From Limonium bicolor (lineage: Eukaryota; Streptophyta; Magnoliopsida; Caryophyllales; Plumbaginaceae), in the NCBI GenBank assembly GCA_023374045.1, contig CM041778.1, forward strand, positions 96,536,839 through 96,600,838: a stretch of DNA of 64,000 nt. The letters run 5' to 3'. Positions within the stretch are counted from its first letter, which is position 1, and every line of letters starts with the position of its first letter. This document shows, one piece after another, positions 21,747 to 32,954 of this stretch. The position numbers and the translations under genes are program-made. Below the pieces are notes generated by a model, which did no database searches, was not told the origin of the DNA, and was given only the letters and a program-made list of their open reading frames with translations.

Positions 21747-24700
21747 GACTGGAAATACCGAGTTTAGGAATACCGAGTTAGGAATTGGAAGCTTAGGGCT
21801 AAGGGCTGAGTGGTAGCGTTAGAGATACGCTAGTTAGGAATCACCGGAGTGTACCGGATACCTGCAATACCAGTCCCGCCCACCGCATTCCCCATTGTAT
21901 AACTTGGAAGAGAACGCCAGGGAGAAGGGAAGTCCTCTCATATTCGGGAAAACCCGATCTGGCTGTAGTGAGATACTCCTATAAGAGGAAAGAACCCGAC
22001 ATATGGTAGACTCCAAGAAATGGAAGTCCCGGAGATGGATCCCGGTTGAGCAACAATACCCGCACTTAATAGCGGTGAAGTGAGCACTCCAACCACAAGG
22101 AGGCTACAACTTACAACAGCATGGGGCGACATGCTTAGCAGTCGCAGAACCTGGCTAACCAACCAGCAGCAGGAAAAGAAGCATTAAGCGCGACGGAGTG
22201 GAAAAAGGAAGTGTAACAAAACCCGAGACACAAGTCTACGGGACAGTAATAGTAAAGTAACACCAACAACGGTGTACTAGCTGACTAAGGACATAGTCAA
22301 GAGCGATTAACTCCAAAACTACGATGCCAAAAGGTTATAATACATGGCCGACATAGCTTACGCAGCTACAAGAATATCCACGGGATATGAACTGATAGGA
22401 CTACGAGAGTAGTGCCTAAACAAGCTAAGGCTCAGTAACCACAGCAAACGCGTGGGAATGAGCAACAAAGGAAAGCATAAAGCGAATGAATGGGAATCTC
22501 CAAGGATTGGAGAAGCACCCAGATCTATGACAGCCGTGTCGAGATCATTGAGAAGTCACTCAGAAGAGTTGACAGAGCTACCGGAACAGCGAAGAAGTAG
22601 TACCGTGATCGGTATAGGATTTCCTAAAACCACCAGTACCACGCACTTGCCACGGAAAGTGCAGTAAGGACAGAAATATGTAAAGGAACCCTAACACACC
22701 ACAGGTACATAGCAATGTACAGCGACTACGACGAAGTAACCACGGGATCTCAAATCCTGAAACTGAAGGAATGGAACCTTGGAAAGGCCTAACGGCCCGA
22801 CCACTGTATTTAGAACATACCGGTCAGCGAGAAGCTAGACTTGGTCAAGACCTCCAACATGGCTATGCCATGAGAGACTTCTTTTAACACCGAACCATAA
22901 TTTTAAAACCCAAAATTTTCTTTCAAAACCACAACCCTTCTTTTAAACCTTGGATTTTAAAACCAAACCAACAGAATTACGGTGAGTATCATAGGATGAT
23001 ACAAGAGGAGTTGACAACAGAATACCTCACCTAGGCATGTGACGAGCACTACGAGTGTACCCAATTATGGGATGTGGGACAACCGCACTCCGAAGGAGCT
23101 TGCGGGCCTGACATATAGTTGGGTAAGTGGTAACGTATCAACATGGTACCCCACGTATGTATACATGTAGTGTACGAAACACGGAGTAGTCAACTCCGTT
23201 CTACGGACCGTGAGCAAGTTCAAACCAGAACAGCTGACACTTCAGACGATCAAGGGGAAGGAACTCAGTTAAGAAATAAGTATGGAAGAACTCAGAGAAT
23301 CCATCTGAGATAAGGAATAGGAACTGGGAAGTGCAAAGAGCACAACTAGTAAGTATAGACATTGGATATGTCTCAAAGACTTCAAACAAATACATGACAG
23401 CTGGAAAGTATGCCCAGCCCAAACACAGTAAGGCAATCGCCTAACATGAACACCACAATGCTCAACAAACGGGACAGAGCTCCCAAGAGAAACCCCAAGA
23501 CTACCGCAAGGTATAATCCACCATCAAAGAGAATATTAAACCTAGTCTTAAGCACTAGGAGCAAGTAGTCTAAACAGTCTACCCAAGAACGGGAGACTCT
23601 ATAACCCTAAAAGGGATAGCTCAAATACAATACCACAAAGCGGTATAGTAGGCACAGCATATCATAAACATTAGCCGGATGTAACGGCGTGATCTAACGG
23701 CACCCAGGAGCAATCCTTGAAGGGTGTCTGAGATAACAACAGTTGAACAAGTGTCTTGATAAGAGCACGGAAGCTAGAACGAACACTCGGCTAGGACACC
23801 GAAGGGATTTCACTTAACAGGAAATACCCTCAACCACAAGAAGGCACCGATTAACACCGGATTGCCTAAAGGAACTCCTATGAACGGAAGCGTGATGTCA
23901 CGAAGCCTGGTAATACCTCCAACCTAGGGGGTATACCAGGAGAGGAAACTTGTATAAGCAGCTTGCAAAGAGCATAGCTTGCAGCAATAAGGCTTAATGG
24001 CCACAAACCAAATACGTTGTGTAAACTAAAATGGTTGCAAAACCACACCATTTGATAATAAGACTTGCAAGAGATATTGTCCCATATGACAAGAAATCAA
24101 CAACTGGACCATCAATTCAAACCCAACCTCCCGAGTGGCTTGGAGTAATGGTCAACTCAGTGTCACTGTCACTAGAGCATCAGTCTAGTATACAGTTGAC
24201 AAGCTTTTAATTACCTTCATACCGTCTGTAGCAATGGTAGCACAGAGGCACACGAATGGTAATAATGCCAACAATGGCCTAGTCCACGCTTGGACACTAC
24301 GAGAAACTTGAGGAAAGATACCTCTCATTAACAGAAGACCACCAATGTGGTGAAGATGTGAACCCTAAGAAAAGGCTTCCATCCACTATAACAACAAAAC
24401 TTGTGCATAGATATTGCCAAGGGACAACGAATAAGGAAATGAGATTTCCAAACCACTACGCCTACAAGAGGCTGTGGACTGTAGAAGCACATCGCTTAAG
24501 AACATTGAAGCTCGAAGGAGTAAGTATACTCCTTATGTACCCAAACATGTGGTGAACCATTGTAAAAATACTAACATGGTAAACCTCGTCATGAGACCTA
24601 CGAGTGGAGACAACCCCTCAACAAGAACCTTCACTTGTTAGTGATAGAATACCCTCCAATTGGAGAACGGGACCAGAAAACCATTAAAGTTCTTGGGATG

Positions 24701-26157
24701 TCCCGGTAATGTACATGCAAAAGTAAAACTGCATAGCTAGAGCCTATAACCAATGCTCAGCACTATGGAGATAGTAATTTGCAAAACAATCAATGTGAAT
24801 ACACATTGCACACCAGGAATTACCGACGCTCAAGAGAGCTTGTAACCCGATAAACCACTTCATCCCTGGTCAACCAAGTTATTTGGCAAACTATATCATG
24901 AATGAGGAAGTAATGTGAGGTAAGCTAACCTACACATGAAACCTAAACTGAAATAAAACATCCCCACAAGGGGAAGATAATGGTATTGCGGTATGCTACG
25001 ACGACCGTCATATACGTGAACTAGGAACCTCCTAGTGTATTCACACCATAAAGAAATGGTGCCAATGACAATGGCAATGAGTAAAGACAAACCACCACAG
25101 TAACGAAATTGGTAGAACGATGTTGTATAATGAGTGAGAATACGGTGCGCAATAAGCGACCGCTAGGAGGAAGTAGTTAAGCAAGGACACGAAGTATAAG
25201 TACGAGAAGACAGACAGAAATATTCACTCCTATGCGATCACATAAGTGATTTACTGTCAAGCGTTTACGCCTCTGCATTCTGTATGACTGGGTGTTTTGG
25301 TATTGCACTAGCGCAGCTAATGATCTAATGCGATAGCTAGGAATATGGGAAATGTAAACCGTAGTAAACCCTTCTTTTCACCAACCAACATGGTATAAGC
25401 CAGTTAAGCTAGCGTAGCAACAAACCGTGCGGCCTGAGGCCAAAGAAGCATGAAGAGTGTGAAACACACTAACAATCACAAATATGAATTCCAATGGAAT
25501 AAAAAGGTGAAAGGAGACTTAACAAAGTCACTAGGACCGACGCATATCAATGCAAGGTCATACAAGTAAAGAACACTTGTACTGAACCAGAAGAACTGGT
25601 GTAATCCGGAAGCTATAAACAACAGAGGAAACACTACAACTAGGTAGTGACCAAACCTCGCCGACAATAAGTCAGAGGAACTTAGCGAACAATCGTGGGA
25701 GTACGAACAGTATGTATAATAGATTGCCAGAGAGCTGGTTATAAATCTAAACTCATTGAGTTCAAGCACGGTAAAAGAATACCACATTTATTTAGTAAAC
25801 CTTATCCCCACAATAGAGGGATAAAAAGGTGATGTATAGCACATTAAGGATAACATGAAGGGTGAGTAACCCAAGTTATCAGGGTCGCGCAGCAGAAGCT
25901 AGTGGGCCCTAGCTAGGAGATGTAATACACCTAGTAAGTATGAAAGAATGGCTATTAATGCCTTGAAGCCTAATAGGCTAGAACCGAATTAATTATGAGT
26001 TAAATAAACTCATATAGGAATCCTCGGTGCAAAGACTAAACCATTGGTATGGTTAAGACCCTTTGACCAGAGCACATTGTATAGTATATCGTAGTGAAGC
26101 TAAACGCTTCAGATTGCCCAAATCGAGTAAACCAATGTTCAATAGTAACATATGGTA

Positions 26158-26194
26158 GATTACGTGGGCGTAATCCCTTTTAAGGGGGGTAGAG
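26158..26194 (+). promoter_or_regulatory. Internal stem-loop plus polypurine module (E1)
   Basis: GATTACG-TGGG-CGTAATC is a perfect 7-bp stem with a G-rich loop. It is followed at once by CCTTTTAAGGGGGGTAGAG, which looks like the 3' polypurine tract but lies well inside the element and is not followed by an LTR start. Confidence 0.8.
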
Positions 26195-26946
26195 CGAAAA
26201 CCGCTTAATGTAAGTTTCATGAGTAAAACACATAAACAATAATGTGCATAGCACAAATGAGAATTGATTTAATGATTGGTGCTTGTGTGAAATAAACATA
26301 CGTATTCATCACATCGTAATCATGGTAATTGGGCACAAGAGATGCGAATACCATAGGATGAATATAACCATCTTGTAACTCCAATGTGAGAGTATTTGTA
26401 AGAAGAGTAGAGAAACTCTTTGGGAAATGATAATTCCTATTGTGTATGTCTATTTGAACTTAGACATGGCATTACGATGCATGAGTGGTATAAAACCGAT
26501 GTAGAAACTAGAGGAAATTGAGTTCCCTAGGTGATTGTTTGAGACAATTGAGAATGAGTAGTGGACGGAGCTCCACAAGTATTGTATCCTTAAGAAGTAG
26601 TACGGATTGACTATGAGTAGTAGAGAATGTAGCCCACGAGCGGTGTATTCGTAAGTATGTTATTGGAAGTAAATTGAGGACAGCTGAATTTCATAAGTAC
26701 TGTATTCCCTAGTCAGAATAGTAGAGATAATAGAGAGTAATGGAAGAAAGTAGAGAAGATTGATGAAATGAGCATTTAGGCATCGAATTCCGAGGAAAGT
26801 ATTTGGTAAGTAGATTGAGAATGATTGATGGACTGAATTCCATCCTTTGGAGTAGTATGAATTCGTAACCACGACTAGAAAGTAAAAAGATAGAAAATGA
26901 AAACAATTAATTAGTTGTTTGGTTGAATCTGATGTGGGAAGTCGAA

Positions 26947-27070
26947 CTTGATCCTGATCAGATCAAGGGAAACCAAACACAAATTGGGGTGGAAAGATAG
27001 TTCAACGCTGGTGCTGATCACATCAGGGTCGAACGATTCTTGAAGCTCCCCTCAAGTGGTCACAAGAATC
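26947..27070 (+). other. Two conserved inverted repeats in E1 interior
   Basis: CTTGATC/GATCAAG (26947-26953 with 26961-26967) and GATTCTTG/CAAGAATC (27035-27042 with 27063-27070). Both are kept in E3 (41771-41892). Related but partly broken sequence is present inverted in E7 around 32300-32430. Confidence 0.7.
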
Positions 27071-27469
27071 ACGCATAGGGTAGAAGCAATAAATACAAAT
27101 TGGAATTTGGAGTTGTATGCTGTGGAGGACTTCTAAGTAGTAGTTGCAAAGAATTTTCTTAACCTGGAAATGAAGGATTTGCTAGAAGTGTATGCCTGAG
27201 AAGGTAGTAGTGTATCATGTTGTATTATTCCAAGGGAAGCGGGACATAGAGAAGTCCTGTGTCTAAATGACCTGAGTGCCTGCGGGATTGTAATGTGTAT
27301 CGCATCGCTTGGGGATAGCTTTGCACCGTATGTGCGTATAAATCTTGTAATGCGGAACCAGATGGTGGGATGCGATGCGATGGAAGTAAGTACGGTATAT
27401 TTGTATTGTATGGAATGTAGAAACCTGGAGTAATGAATTTAGAATTGTAAGGAGGAAGAATGTACGACG

Positions 27470-28513
27470 TTGGGACCACATGAGTTAGTCCGCGATTTTG
27501 AGAAGCTGAACTTGGAGGTGATGGAGGCGGGAGGAGTAGAGCGTGAGGTGAGGTTGTACCACATGAGTGTCTCTTCCGATATCTATGGAGTGATACTCAA
27601 AGGACAGCCTGGTGATGCGAAGTTAGAGCGCATCAAGGAAAGGATGAAGGAAGGGAAAGCTGAGGGGTTTGAGACCCACAGTGACGGCAGTCTGAGATTT
27701 AGAGGCCGATGGTGTGTACCTCAGGGGTGCGTGGAGGTAAAGGAGAGACTGATGAGGGAGGCTCATAATACTCCCTATTCAGTTCATCCTGGCGGTGATA
27801 AGTTGTATAAGGATCTAAAGAAGATGTTTTGGTGGCCGAATATGAAGAGAGAAGTTGTAGAGTTTGTGTCGAAGTGCCTTACCTGCCAGAAGGTCAAATT
27901 CGAACACAAGAGGATGGGAGGTTTACTGCAGCCGTTGGAGGTTCCAAAGTGGAAATGGGACTCCATCTCTATGGACTTTGTGATGGGTTTACCACCAGCG
28001 AAAGGAGGAGTCAATCAGATTTGGGTAATTGTGGACCGACTCACTAAGTCTACACGGTTCATACCTATGAAGAAGACGTGGTCCTTGAGCCAGTTGGTGG
28101 ATGCTTACATCAGAAATGTGGTGAGATATCACGGGGTACCTGAGACCATTATTTCAGACAGAGACTCGAGGTTTTTAGCCCATTTCTGGCAGCAATTTCA
28201 GAAGGCGATGGGTACCAAGTTGAAGTTGAGTACTGCGTTTCATCCAGCCACTGATGGTCAGACCGAGAGAACCATCCAGACCTTGGAGGACATGCTTCGT
28301 GCATGTGTGATGGATTTTCAGGGTTCGTGGGCCGATATGCTACACCTGATAGAGTTTTCTTATAACAACAGTTACCACTCCAGCATCAAGATGGCCCCTT
28401 ATGAGGCTTTGTATGGGAGAAAGTGTAGGACACCGTTATGTTGGAGCAACATTAGTGAGACTGTTGTTTTGGGACCCCAGTTGATTGAAGAGACTATGGA
28501 AAGGTCCAGATGA
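27470..28513 (+). pseudogene. E6 integrase (partial pol)
   Basis: The frame opens in the linker (HELVRDFEKLNLEV). The zinc-binding HHCC domain has H99, H106, C136 and C139 (EAHNTPYSVHPGG then CLTCQKVK). The catalytic core shows D169 (ISMDF), D230 (ISDRD) and E266 (DGQTE), the D,D(35)E arrangement of retroviral-type integrases. The enzyme would insert cDNA into the genome. The frame ends at 28513 because one A is missing from an A-run near 28500; restoring the frame leads straight into the next segment. All catalytic residues are kept, so the damage beyond truncation is slight. Confidence 0.93.
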
Positions 28514-29067
28514 TTCAGAGACGAATGAAAGCAGCCCAGGACAGGCAGAAGTCCTATGCCGATCTCAAGCGCAGACCAGAGGAATTCGAGGTGGGAGATA
28601 AAGTTTTCTTGAAAGTATCCCCTATGAGAGGAGTAACCAGGTTCGGGAAGAAAGGGAAGCTCAGTCCCAAGTTCGTTGGACCCTATGAAATCTTGGAGAG
28701 GGTTGGAGAAGTGGCGTACCGGCTAGCACTTCCTTGTGAACTGGAGAAAGTTCACAACGTCTTCCACGTTTCCCAGCTGAAGCGGTATGTTCCCGATCCT
28801 TTGCATGTGTTGCAGCCAGAGGTTTTGGAGCTAGAGCAGAATCTGTCCTATGAGGAGTACCCCATCAGGGTTATGGACACTAAGACCAGGGAGACACGAT
28901 CGAAGTCCATCCGTATGGTCAAGGTCTTATGGTCTAATCATGGAACCGAGGAGGCTACGTGGGAGGTAGAAGAGGAGATGAGGAAGAAATACCCACAGCT
29001 CTTCGATCAGGTAACCACTCGAGGCAGTAATTCAGTTAGCAGTTTTTGCCTTATGGATGAGTCTTAG
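28514..29067 (+). pseudogene. E6 integrase C-terminus with GPY/F module and chromodomain
   Basis: Continues the integrase after the 1-base shift. [20 protein letters not shown] is followed by the GPY/F module ([17 protein letters not shown]), FHVSQLKRYVPDP, and a C-terminal chromodomain ([20 protein letters not shown] then TWEVEEEMRKKYPQLF). In chromoviruses this domain guides integration toward particular chromatin. The stop TAG (29065-29067) overlaps the first bases of the pre-polypurine hairpin. Confidence 0.92.
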
Positions 29068-29102
29068 CTTCGAGGGCGAAGCTTTCTTTTAAGGGGGATG
29101 GA
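29066..29102 (+). promoter_or_regulatory. E6 pre-PPT hairpin and polypurine tract
   Basis: AGCTTCG-AGGG-CGAAGCT (29066-29083) is a 7-bp stem with an AGGG loop. It is followed by TTCTTTTAAGGGGGATGGA, the plus-strand primer site, and then the LTR start at 29103. Confidence 0.85.
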
Positions 29103-31638
29103 TGAAATACCCGGGAATTTGAAGTTAGGAATACGATAATATATAGTCGGAATAATAAGTTCGGGTTTATAATATAGTGGCCCAGGGAAACTAACGATAT
29201 TCCTATATTAACTTATTTCCTCTTCCTAGAACTTTCCTCCTCACTTTTATTCATTTAAAATACATGGAGTTCTAATTCAAAGTACTTAATTAATTTCTAG
29301 ACTTTAAATCTGATTTTACTTCCTATTAGTAATTTATGTCTAATTACAGAGTTCAAATCCCTTTTGACTTCTTCAAGTTAATTTATATATATTTTGTTAT
29401 TAGTATTCTAGAACTCTCTCTAACGCAATTATAATTCCCTTGTTAGTATTATTGTTTTACTTTATTTAATTTATTTCAATCTCCTTCCTACTTCCAAGTA
29501 AATGTTATTTAATTACCTTCCTGGATTTGCTACTCCATCCTCATCTTGTTACAACGATCTACTTTCTCAGCAATATTCAAACTAGGAAACTATTTCTGAA
29601 TTTCTAAAAGAATGTTGTTAGAGATTTTATTTTCCTTCCCGATTTTCTCAACGTTAAGTTGTTGTATAGGTTTCTTAAAAACATTTTGCAATGTGAAGTA
29701 TTTGTTTTTGATTTCCTTTTCTGAGTTATTTGTATTTCGTAATTATTTACCCATTTGTTAAAATAGAAATCATTACCTTGTTTGACAATTTCAATTTCCT
29801 TTATTCCTATAATTTACTTATTTATATACAACCTTCCCCACTACGGTCTACCATCATCACGACGCTTCTACGCTTCTGCTCTACTAAAAGCTTATTCACG
29901 TATCTTCTTCCTTGAGTTCTTTTAATTCGCGTTCTCAATTCTACCTTCGGCGTTATTCATTCTACCCTTGCTGGATCGTTTTCCTTGGTGCCAATTAGGA
30001 GCTTTGTTGGGTAATGTATTCTACTTAGTTACTTAATTATCTATTCGTTGTTCGGTGGATCCTGATTGTTAATTCTGATTACCTAGACGCCGATTACATC
30101 GACGAGTGCTATCAATAGTCCGGAGCAGTTGGGTTCTTGAGGGATTTGGTTGTTCCAGGTAAATTCTATGCTCAATGGTTTTGATTGTGGTTTTGCGAAA
30201 TCTTGGAAAAGGGTTCGTTGTGTTTTATCTCGGTTGTGGTTTGAGGATTTGGAATTGAGGAATTGAATTGAGGTTGTGGTATTTCAATGATGGCTTTGGG
30301 GAGTCTTTCACAGGTTGTTGTTATTGTTGGGAGCCCATAGGTGCTCCCCATTATTGATATTATTTGCGCTGCACACATTGTTGCAGTTAAGCTCTATGAT
30401 CTACTCTATGTTACTGCTGTTTCATAGGGGGTGTGCACACTTAAGGACTTAGGGTGAGGTGGTTGTTTGACGGTCCCATAGGTGACTGTCCTGGAATTAT
30501 GGTTTGGGGTCCCATAGGTGACCCCGTGTTTGGAATTGTGGTTATTACTTCCTGTTGAAAGCTCCCTACTGTGGTTTCGGTATTGATATACTTTTCTGGA
30601 GATTCTTTAACTATTCAGTAACCTTCGCATCTGATTGTTAAAGGCAAATGTGTTCTAAAATGTATTTTACAGTTTGAGGTGGAATTTACTCAGTTTTTCT
30701 GATTTGTGCGATCCTTTCTGTGTTTCTATCTATGTTTTATGATCGCAGGTATGAATGACTAGCTGAGGGAAACGGGACCGCGAATCACATAGTTTAGGAC
30801 CACGTAATGATAAAGCAATATCTTGAATTTCAATGTTTTAGTGATGTTGTTATGTCCTCAAGGTTTTTATACATTAACGTTATTTTGCTTCCGCATAATT
30901 TGAAGTTAACTTTGGTTTTAATGTTGTTTAGTTCATCAGCCTGAGCACCCATGGGTATTGGGTGTGGCGGTAATGCCCTAGATATTTTGAGATCCGCTGC
31001 TATATTGAAGGTTATGTGCATTTGAGTTTTTGATTAACTAAGTTGATTGCTCTTTGAATCAGTTTTATCAAGTTTGTGGTTGTATTGAGTTTTATTAATG
31101 ACTTCTTCTGCTCGTGGGATTCCCTTGTTGTATTTATGTTTTGCATAAGTATTTCTAACGGTTTTTGGGTTCTATTTCTGTAATTAAAACTGCACTTAAG
31201 GACCTGTCCGAACGTCCGTCCGGACATCAATGTTCGGACAGGCCCCGAATGTTTTAGAAGCCTTCTGTCTAGGCGTGTCCGAACTTTGGTCCGAACATCG
31301 ATGTTCGGACACGCCACGTTAAATTTCTCGGGTTTTCCAAACTAGCTTGTGTCCGAACTTCAAAGTCCGGACACAAGTTCGGTCGCCATTGGTTTTCAGC
31401 CCTTTTAACTCTCGACTTGTGTCCGAACATCAATGTCCGGACACAAGTTCGGACATTCGGATTTCTGCAGTCTATTTCTCTTCGGCTTGTGTCCGAACTT
31501 ACCATGTCCGGACACAAGTTCGGACCAGCACCATTTTGCTCTTTTAGGACTCGTTTGAAGTCCGTTTTTGATGCCGTTTGCGCCATTAGATTTGTATTTT
31601 CATAAGCTATGTTTGAGGTAAAAATCCAGGGTGTTACA
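29103..31638 (+). repeat. E6 LTR, 2.5 kb
   Basis: Starts TGAAATACCCGGGAATTTG directly after the polypurine tract and ends CAGGGTGTTACA. Non-coding. It holds a pyrimidine-rich region (29210-29960), three copies of a TCCCATAGGTG-type word (30330-30530), and a hairpin array near the 3' end. It clearly differs in sequence from the E1/E3/E5 LTRs except at the termini and in array design. Confidence 0.85.
31201..31525 (+). repeat. E6 LTR hairpin array, five units of about 72 bp
   Basis: Each unit is an inverted repeat around TGTCCGAAC, but the stems differ: CCTGTCCGAAC/GTTCGGACAGG, then GGCGTGTCCGAAC/GTTCGGACACGCC (13 bp), then CTTGTGTCCG/CGGACACAAG in later units. Changes on one arm are matched on the other. 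The array lies in the same relative place as those of E1, E3 and E5. Confidence 0.88.
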
Positions 31639-31693
31639 CTTAGTATATCCTAATTAGATAGTTCATTAATATATTAAGGTTTGGGGTATTTCA

Positions 31694-31730
31694 ATATACC
31701 CCCCTTAAAAGAACTTTGTCCCTAAAGTTC
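31694..31730 (-). promoter_or_regulatory. E7 pre-PPT hairpin and polypurine tract
   Basis: On minus, GAACTTT-AGGGAC-AAAGTTC (plus 31711-31730) is followed by TTTTAAGGGGGGTATAT and the LTR start at 31693. Confidence 0.8.
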
Positions 31731-31830
31731 CTATGTATCTATATCTCTTAGAACACAAAGGTAACTTCACACTAAAAGGTCATATAGATAACTCAATATC
31801 TGTATAGGCATTCTGACTCATTAGGTCTAC

Positions 31831-31831
<1 letters not shown>

Positions 31832-31857
<26 letters not shown>
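31832..31857. repeat. AT dinucleotide microsatellite
   Basis: An uninterrupted TA repeat of about 13 units inside E7. Confidence 0.9.
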
Positions 31858-31862
<5 letters not shown>

Positions 31863-31935
31863 ACACTTGTCACACAACATGTCTTTTGCATGTTTTAGTA
31901 ATCAAAATACTCTTTGTATATTCTTTGTTGTATAC

Positions 31936-32240
31936 TCCTCAAGTAACCGGTCCGGAGACAAAGGTTTTCATGTCCTCGAGTTCATGAGCGAGTAATACAT
32001 AAAACATTATCCGCAAGTACCGATTGCGCTGGACTCTTACGCTCTCTGGTTCACGGGCCTTTGGAAGATCAACACATCACATACTTTTGTCGTATCCCCC
32101 CCATGTCAACGGTTCAAAGACAAAGGCTCGTACGTCCACGCCTTCATGGGCTGAGTGATACAAAACCATTTTGTTCTCCTCATGTCACCGATCCGAAGAC
32201 AAGGGCACATACGTCCTCGGTTCCATGAGTGAGACTTAGT
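31936..32240. repeat. Three diverged copies of a 65-75 bp word
   Basis: Each copy has the order CAAG/CATGTAACCG..CCGAAGACAAAGG..ACGTCCTCG..TTCATGAGTGAG, at about 31936, 32096 and 32176. Spacing is unequal. It lies in the E7 interior near the 3' LTR. Confidence 0.6.
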
Positions 32241-32919
32241 AAAGAAAATACATGTCAACTCAAATTCCACTTTATACTATTGCATCTATTCTTAACGTGG
32301 TTAATTGTGACCACTTGTAGGGAGTTTCAGGAATCATCCGACCCTGATGTGATCTGCATCAGTGTTGAACTATCCTTTCACCCCAATTTGTGTTCAGTTT
32401 TCCTTGATCTGGCCAAGATCAAGTTCTACCTCCCACATCAACTTCAAACAACCAAATAATTATTCATGTAGCATTTTATATCTTTTAGTCCTTCTAGTCA
32501 TAATCATAAATCAACACATCTCCAAATTATGGAAGTTAGTCCATCAGTCATTCTTAATTCACCTCTTAGCAATTACTTAGAGAATTTAATTCCTACTAGG
32601 TTCTATATCAGTCTCATACTGATTCATACCTCATAACATTACCATATTTGGTCTCATATTAATACATATCGTAGGGATTTTAATTCCCCTGGAGTTTCCA
32701 CTCCTTTTTACCAGAATTCTCACACCGAAGTTTAACGAAGTAGTCCTCTAATACATCTGGTATTCACATCTAATTGTGCGTAATAACCACAACCACATAA
32801 GAATGAATACATGTGTTTATATAACATACGTATCAAACATCACAACTAATTGTATTGTGCTATGCACACTGTAGTTTACGTACTCAATACGTGAAACATA
32901 CGCTAAGCGATTGTGCGTT

Positions 32920-32954
32920 CTACCCCCCTTAAAATGGATTACGCCCACGTAATC
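32920..32954 (-). promoter_or_regulatory. Internal stem-loop plus polypurine module (E7)
   Basis: On minus, GATTACG-TGGG-CGTAATC is followed by CATTTTAAGGGGGGTAG, the same module as in E1 and E3. Confidence 0.8.

Larger units (their letters stand above)
10931..27462 (+). mobile_element. E1: large non-autonomous Ty3/gypsy-type (LARD-like) element, 3' end missing
   Basis: The 5' LTR (10931-21713 minus the E2 insertion, about 4.2 kb) starts TGAAATACCCC and ends GGGGTGTTACA. It is followed by a Met-tRNA-type primer site and about 5.7 kb without gag-pol. The interior aligns in order with E3 and, inverted, with E7. At 27462 it switches abruptly to the pol of another element (E6), so the polypurine tract and 3' LTR are gone. 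Very long LTRs and a conserved non-coding interior fit the LARD class. An E5-like element is the obvious candidate helper because its LTR is homologous. Confidence 0.8.
21747..27462 (+). other. E1 non-coding interior
   Basis: About 5.7 kb with only short frames on both strands and no gag, protease, RT or integrase motif. Blocks match E3 in order: 21750-22590 with 39185-40060 and 25090-27460 with 40080-42300. The part between (about 22590-25090) is absent from E3 but found inverted in E7. The similarity covers non-coding sequence across three copies, as in LARD-type elements. Confidence 0.75.
27463..31638 (+). mobile_element. E6: 5'-truncated Ty3/gypsy chromovirus with 3' LTR
   Basis: Begins abruptly in the RNase H-integrase linker of pol, runs through integrase, GPY/F module and chromodomain, then a pre-polypurine hairpin, a polypurine tract and one LTR (29103-31638). 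Gag, protease, RT and RNase H are missing. The chromodomain and sequence style place it in the chromovirus branch (Tekay/Del-like). The left junction with E1 has no LTR, so it formed by deletion or recombination between elements rather than by insertion. Confidence 0.9.

Noticed and set aside
26053..26256. Short minus-strand frames across the E1/E3/E7 interiors as small conserved genes
   Set aside because: The frame is not kept between copies. The conservation is explained by the stem-loop/polypurine module and general element homology.
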